Source: Aselliscus stoliczkanus (lineage: Eukaryota > Chordata > Mammalia > Chiroptera > Hipposideridae). From it: 64,000 bases of DNA. Positions 56,501 through 64,000 of this stretch are shown in pieces (within the stretch, counting starts at the first letter, position 1; every line of letters starts with the position of its first letter). Position numbers and translations under genes: made by a program. The notes beneath the pieces are model-generated. The model was not told the DNA's origin, did not search any database, and was given only the letters and a program-made list of their open reading frames with translations. Where the stretch lies: the NCBI GenBank assembly GCA_033961575.1, contig CM066740.1, forward strand, positions 62,069,213-62,133,212. The letters are read 5' to 3'.

Positions 56501-57159
56501 TCACCATTGGAACCAAACAAGAAACATTGAGCAAACTGAAAAATCAACTCTTCTTAGATTCATCAGAGAAGTAAGGTCACAGGGCAAACTGCTGTCCCCC
56601 AAAACTAGAGACAGAGACAGGTGGGTATTTAGAATCACAACTTACCTGTGTAGAAACCACTAAGCAGAAACCTCCTTAGAAATTGGTGCTGGGCAGGAAA
56701 ACCGGAACTGTAATTGATGAATCGCTACAGACTCAGTGTAGACAAGCCTGAGAGACAAGGGTACCCAGTCATCAGAGAAGTGGGACTCATACTTTCATGA
56801 GTTTTACCTCCAGGAGCTCTAACAGGTACTTACAGTAAAGATTAGTGAAAATTTCCTCATGATTCCAACAGGAGGAGGGGAAAAATAATTATTTTGAAAT
56901 ATACCTCAGGGCACAAAGGCCTACCCTCAGGAGAAACTATTTTAGCTGAGCCTAATATACCTGGGTAAAGGGAAATAACCTAATTCCAGCCAACTCTAGC
57001 TATTCCGTCCCACCAAAAGGGATGGGGAAAAGCTGAGAAGCACTGGTCAAATTCACAGGCCAGGAACACAGGCTCACCCAATGAAAGACATGGTCATACG
57101 ACTCAGAACACTCGCCTCCCTGTCCCCTCACCTCCCACATTACTACTATATAAGTGAAG
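53599..57159. other. Intergenic DNA nearest the CFTR 3' flank
   Basis: AT-rich and, apart from the L1 end at 54613-54965, largely free of recognisable repeats. GGACACTAGAGTGTCC at about 54350 is a short near-palindrome. The human +6.8 kb CFTR element would fall near 55.4 kb by distance, but I see no clear CTCF core there. Confidence 0.45.
54613..54965 (-). mobile_element. Old L1 3' end, antisense
   Basis: ctttattgagatataataga, tgtacattagatcctcaaaa, attggaagtttgtgtac and ggtaaccaccattccattct follow the reverse of an L1M 3'UTR. Confidence 0.75.
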
Positions 57160-57610
57160 GCTATTTACCACAGTTTCTTTTTCTCAGTACATCATGCTTA
57201 CCTTTCAACAGAAAATTACATCATAAAAAAAGGCAGAAAACACAGTTTCGAGACTAAACAAGCATCAGAACCAGACTCAGGTGTGTCAGGAATGTTGGGA
57301 CTGTCAGACCAGGAATTCATAAAAACTATGATTAATTCCTAAGGGATCCATTGGAAAAAGTAGACAAGACACAAGAACAGATAGATGATGTAAGCAGAGA
57401 AATGGAAATTTTAAAAAAGAATCAAAGGAAATACTAATGATAAAAAACACTGTAATAGAAATGAAGAATGCTTTGATAGTCTGAATATGACTGAATATGA
57501 CTGAGGAAAGTAGACTGAATATGACTGAGGAAAGAATCTCTGAACTTGAGGATATGACAACAGAAACCTCCAAAACTGAAAAGCAAAGAGAAAAAAGACT
57601 GACCCCCCCC

Positions 57611-57661
<51 letters not shown>

Positions 57662-58255
57662 CCCTGACTATCCAATAGGACAGTCATAAAGGTAAGATAC
57701 CTGTAATGGAAATACCTGTAATGGAAGAAAGAAACAAAAAACATATTTGAAGTGATAGTGACTGAGAATTTTTCCAAATTGAGGTCAGACACCAAACCAT
57801 CAATCCAGGAAGATCAGAGAAAACCAAGCAGGATAAATACAAAACAAAACAAAATTACACTCAGAAAAACAAAAACTATACCTAAGCATATCATATTCTA
57901 ATAATTGAAAATCAAATAAAATGGAAAAAGAAATGAAATAAGCCAGAAGGGGAAAACATCTTACCTACCGAGGAAAAATTATAAGAATTACATCCAACTA
58001 CTCCTCAGAAAAAGTGAGGGCAAAAAGAGTGAAATATTTAAAGTGTTAAGGGAAAAAATCCCACCAACCTAGAACTCAGTAACCTGTGAAATTATTCTAC
58101 AAAAGTGAAGGAGAAATAAAGACAGTCTTAGGCAAATAAGAATTGAGGGAATTTGTTGCCAGAAGACCTACCTACCAAGAAATTTTAAAAGAACATTTGA
58201 GAAGGGAAAATGAGATAGGTTTGAAACACAGATTTATTATATATAAAGAAAGGAA
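57160..58255 (+). mobile_element. Old L1/HAL1-type fragment, ORF1 region
   Basis: A-rich sense strand. Broken translation includes VIEMKNAL and EERISELEDMTTET (coiled-coil end of ORF1) and later blocks resembling the ORF1 C-terminal region (tacaaaagtgaaggagaaat; aattttaaaagaacatttga). Many stops. Contains the (CA)n at 57611. Confidence 0.7.
57611..57659. repeat. (CA)n microsatellite
   Basis: About 24 CA units after a run of eight C, inside an old L1 fragment. Confidence 0.97.
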
Positions 58256-58293
58256 GGGCCGGCCGAGTGGTGCGGTGGTTAAGCGCTGGCTTT
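58256..58293 (+). mobile_element. SINE 5' stub of about 38 bp
   Basis: AGGGCCGGCCGAGTGGTGCG followed by GTGGTTAAGCGCTGGCTTT, then unrelated AT-rich DNA. The B box, 3' end and A tail are missing. Confidence 0.75.
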
Positions 58294-58719
58294 GAAATTC
58301 TATTTTTCTTATTCTTAATCAATTTAATAGATTATAGCTTGTTCGATAAATAATAGTAACAGTACATTTGATTATGTATAATATGTATCTAAATAGCCTT
58401 ACATATGTATAAATGAAGTGAATGACATAAATGATACTGGGGCAGGAATGAGGAATTAGGAATATTTTGGTATTATAAGGTCCTTGTAAGGTTGTTGTAA
58501 GGTTCCCATGCAGTATTACAGTGTTATTTAAAGGGGCATTGGGCTAGTTATAAATATATATTGCACACTCCAGAGCCACCACCAAAAAAAGTGAAAAAGT
58601 AAAATAAAAGCATCATTGATATGCTAAGAAAAAAAATAGAATAATATAATATGTTCAATTAAAGCCATAGAAAAATGTGGCAGGCAAAAATAGAAACAAA
58701 GGAAAGGACAAGGGCAGCA

Positions 58720-59475
58720 CATGGGAAACAGAGACAAATATGATAGATATTAATCAAATTATATCAAGAATCACTTTAAATTTCAATGGTATAAACACTA
58801 ATTAAAAGACAGATAAAGTGGATCAAAAACCACCTATACATTGTCTACAAGAAACCCACGTTAATATAAAAACGCATAAAGATTGAAAATATGGAGACAG
58901 GTATATCATACTAACATTAATCTAAAGAAAAAGGGAATATGTATATTAATTTCAGAGCAAGGAAAGTTAAGATAAAGAGGAACATTAAATAATTATAATG
59001 TGGTCAATGCTCCAAGAAGACATGACAATCCTTAACGTGCATGTGCCTAACATCTGAGGTATGTGTACACACAAAATACATGATGACGTCCTTCAGTAGG
59101 TGATGGACAAGCTGTGCACACCCAGACAATGGAATATTATTCTGCACTGAAAGGAGATAGCATGCCAATGAGAAGCCACGGCTTCCATGTCTAAAGGAGG
59201 AAACGAAAGCAATATTACTAAATAAAAAAGTCAAAAGTCTTTTACTTATAGTAATGAATTAAGTGAAACAATGTAAATCATGGACTTTGGGTAATACTGA
59301 TATGCTGGTTGTCACAAATGTGTCACTCTGGTGTGGGATGTTGTCAACAGAGGGAGAAGGTGTGTATGTGTGGGAGCCGGGGGCATGGGGAAACTCGTCG
59401 TACTTTCTGCTCAATTTTGCTGTGAACTTAAAAATCTCCTAAAAATAAAGTTTATTAATAAATAAATAAAAAAAA
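58720..59475 (+). mobile_element. Old L1/HAL1-type fragment, ORF2 start and 3' end
   Basis: ttaaatttcaatggtataaa resembles an ORF2 start, tacaagaaacccacgttaat the endonuclease; caatggaatattattctgca and the AAATAAATAAAAA tail mark a 3' end near 59475. Confidence 0.65.
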
Positions 59476-59884
59476 AGGACTAGAATAACTAGGAGACAGC
59501 ATGCTCTGAGACTGCCCTCTTGGGGTCACATGTGAAATCGAAGCTCTCCAAATAAGAAAAGACAGAGGTAGAAGACATGGCATTGGATAGGGGTCTAGTG
59601 TCCATCTACTACACACTGGTACCTGCAACTGTAATGGAGAAACTCTGCAAGGAAAAAGGGGACCAAAGAATCCTCATCAATTAAAAACAGGGAGCCGGAC
59701 AGAGAAAAGCTACCCAGGTTCTCTTGTAGAAATAACGTTTCTCTTGGTGAGATATGCTCTCTTATCAAGAGCTATAAGATGGCTACCGCTATTTACGTTC
59801 TCAAATGAATAAACAGACCCTTGTGGAATCTATATATTTGTTCCATAAGCCTCCATTTTAAAATAACTTGAAAAGTGTCCTAAC

Positions 59885-60398
59885 TCATGAAAGCAGAGAC
59901 ACAAAATGGTTTCTGTACACCCATGTTCATAAAGGCATTATTTAATATAGTCAAAAGGTGGAAGCAACGTAAGTTTCACTGACAAGTGAATGGATAAACA
60001 AAATGTGGCATATACAATATACAATAAAAAGAAAATTCTGACATATGCTACAACATAGATATAAATCTTAAAGACATTATGCTAAGTGAAATAAACTAAT
60101 CATAAACGGATAAATACTATATGATTCCACTCATATGAAGTACTTAGAGTAGTCAAATTCATAGGCAGAAGGTGGAGTGGTGGTTGCTAGGGGCTGGGGG
60201 AAGGGACAAATTAGGGAGTTTTTGTGCAATGGCTACAGAATTTCAATTTTGCAAAATAGGAAAAAGTTCTGTGGATGGATGGTAATGATGATTGTACAAC
60301 AATGTGAATGTGCTGAAGGCCACTGAACTGCACACCTACAAATGGTTAAAATGGTAAATTTTAGATGATGTATGTTTTACCGCAATTTAAAAAAAGAA
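59885..60398 (+). mobile_element. Old L1 3' end
   Basis: aacatagatataaatcttaa, attatgctaagtgaaataaa, gtggttgctaggggctgggg and ggttaaaatggtaaatttta follow the L1M 3' end order. It ends against the SINE at 60400. Confidence 0.75.
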
Positions 60399-60399
60399 A

Positions 60400-60585
60400 C
60401 TTTATTTTTGAAATGTTATTGGGAAACAGTGTGTTTTTCCAGGACCCATCAGCTCCAAGTCAAGTAATTGTTTCAATCTAGTTGTGGAGGGCACAGCTCC
60501 TTGGCCCACGTGGGAATCGAACTGGCAACCTTGGTGTTATGAGCCAGCACTCTAACCACCTGAGCTAACTGGTTACCCCCAAGAA
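60400..60585 (-). mobile_element. Partial dimeric SINE, antisense
   Basis: Reverse complement of the subfamily seen at 4351 and 26798: gtgtgtttttccaggaccca, a B box (complement of GGGAATCGAACT) and a degraded head ending in GGTTACCCC. An older copy lying just downstream of the CFTR 3'UTR. Confidence 0.75.
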
Positions 60586-60737
60586 ATGTTTTTTAAAGAG
60601 TGTCTTAATTCCTGTGGGATTCTCAAGAAGCTATATGTAAAGGAAAGATTCATGGTGTGTGTTCCATGATCCTTAGAGACTGAAGTAAGAGATCAATGAG
60701 ACATGATTAATGAACACATCTGAAAACAGCTGAGTTT

Positions 60738-62269
60738 CACACAAATATGTGGATTTTATTGACACATGGTATTTTCTTGCAATAATAAATAGAATGCAAT
60801 CTTTCAGGTTAGTATGCAGTTGGAGAGACCACGTGTCCCTAATAAGAGTGGTCCGATCTTGTGGTTCTGTTTTCTTTAGACCCACATCTAAGAGGGAACC
60901 TGTGTGCTGGCCGGGAATCATGCAGGTCTATGCAACACCCGTGTGAGCTGTAACACTTCTCTCCACACCATCAAGGCAATTCTCTGCCCCGGCCAATATC
61001 ACTGTAAGCCCTCCCCCCGAGTTTTAACATAATATATCATAAAAATAGCAAGTGCCATTAAAAGTCAGCATTCCCAATATAAAAAGTTTTATACAAATAT
61101 AGTTCATAACATAATCATTCTTAAAATACAGTCATTTATATATGAGTTTGAAACATTATTAAAATAAATAATATTTCCTAGAGAAAATTTCATTTGCATC
61201 ACAAAATTATAAAACAGAAGCGTATAAAACAAATTCATAATTGATTCTTCTTCAGTGTCTCCCATTATCTCTCCCATTCAGTATATACATTATGAAGTGT
61301 GTCTAGCTAGCGTGACCATCACCCATGTACAGCTGGGTTTTCAGATCTCATGAACGTCTTCCTGTAGCGCCCACAACCTATCTAACTGCACACCCTCTAC
61401 CTGGAGTGTCTGTGGTAAGAACAGTTTTCCTGTACCAATTTGCAGTAAAGCATTTTTCTAGCCTTTATTCTTATCAGAGGTCTTATGAGGTTATTACTGT
61501 CTGGAAGCTGGGGAAAGGCAGCATGGGAAAGGAAGTTGGGGAAAATCAACTTCTACATCAAGACAGCTAGCCTGTCCCCTACATGGGACTGTAACAGCCC
61601 TTTTCCCAGGTAAGGGAGGTATTCTGATTATCTGAATTATTTGGATTTTTGGTAGAGCTGAATGGTACTAACCCTGATTTCCAGAATCAGGAAGTCCTCT
61701 CTCCTGACTGACACCTAGATGTTGCATGGTACCTATTTTGACAGGCTGTCATGTGACTCTCACAGTATTCGAATACTGGCTTGAAAACGACATAGTCTGA
61801 ATGGTCAACAGACAATACAGTTGTGTTTTTAAATATCCTGGAGAGAGTGGAAAAAAAGGACTATAAACCACTAAAGTCTCCAGTTATCATTACTTCATTG
61901 CATCTCTAAGTAGTACGATTACAATTCTTCTCCAATAATACAAATTAGCAAATTTCACTAAGCACTACATTGAAAAGTTAAGCTGGCTGACATTTACAGC
62001 CACCTTCCCAATGACTACCAAAAGGAAAAAGCTATCAGGAAAACATGGCTTGCAAACACAAGTGGTAAATCTTCAAGGATTTGAAGTACCTGTCATACAA
62101 TTTGACCATTGCCAGGAAGCCATGTATCCAGACCTATGTAAATGTCCTTAATTTCTCTCCCCAAAGTGTTTCCTCTTACAAACAGCATTACTCATCTGTG
62201 TCTTTTGCAGCAGAAACTGTCCCTCCTCCAGCCCCGTGAGCGATTGCCCACACACCCCATCGTGCTGCC
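60738..62269 (-). other. CFTR: CFTR 3'UTR (cleavage site estimated)
   Basis: It starts after the CFTR stop and runs to a minus-strand AATAAA (plus-strand TTTATT at 60755-60760). The length, about 1.5 kb, agrees with the known mammalian CFTR 3'UTR. It is AT rich, especially 61020-61250, with several AU-rich stretches. No SINE or L1 interrupts it, in contrast to the dense repeats on either side, which fits selection on a transcribed UTR. Confidence 0.75.
60755..60760 (-). terminator. CFTR: Probable CFTR polyadenylation signal AATAAA
   Basis: The canonical hexamer on the minus strand, about 1.5 kb after the stop, followed by TG-rich DNA. It is the last good hexamer before repeats begin (SINE from 60400-60585). 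Confidence 0.65.
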
Positions 62270-63961
<1,692 letters not shown>

Positions 63962-64000
63962 TCATAGAACATCAATAATCTGCCTGTGTCCTTGATAACA

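Overview
The window is mammalian nuclear DNA. It holds spliced exons with GT/AG borders, L1, L2, MIR and MaLR remnants, and many young tRNA-derived SINEs. Two genes lie tail to tail. The last seven coding exons of CTTNBP2 are on the + strand (1894 to 19478). The last two coding exons of CFTR are on the - strand (63929 down to 62270), recognised by the PDZ-binding end DTRL. The order CTTNBP2 3' end, about 40 kb of intergenic DNA, CFTR 3' end matches the human 7q31 locus. The host is most likely a bat, perhaps rhinolophoid. The reasons are one abundant SINE family (head GGCCGGCCGAGTGGCGCGG, short forms of about 110 bp and long forms of 380 to 440 bp) together with small DNA transposons whose target sites are still intact (piggyBac-like, hAT-like, Tc1/mariner MITEs), which is unusual outside bats. 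The species call is inference.

Layout. 1 to 20150 is the 3' part of CTTNBP2: seven exons that join into one open frame of 371 codons plus stop, a 3'UTR, and introns carrying SINEs, a 26-bp-unit minisatellite (8568-9166), an L1 3' end, a deleted mariner, a long hairpin and a piggyBac-type MITE. 20150 to 60735 is intergenic: a templated 170-bp duplication (24039-24782), an internally deleted L1 with both target-site copies (27858-31115), MaLR LTRs, L2/MIR fossils, a hAT miniature element, TA-flanked MITEs, SINEs, and a processed pseudogene of LEO1 (- strand, 51708-53584) cut by two SINEs. 60735 to 64000 is the 3' end of CFTR: a 3'UTR of about 1.5 kb, final exon, last intron and penultimate exon.

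The two genes are not a functional pathway: CTTNBP2 is a neuronal cortactin- and microtubule-associated protein and CFTR an epithelial chloride channel. What links them is chromatin layout. A CTCF-like motif at 14959-14970 lies about 47.3 kb beyond the CFTR stop codon, inside CTTNBP2, close to where the human CFTR domain boundary is known (+48.9 kb). I found no bacterial-type operon, CRISPR array or new protein-coding system. The most unusual items are the templated duplication, the hairpin, the mobile-element junctions and the long SINE family that carries a CTCF-like core.
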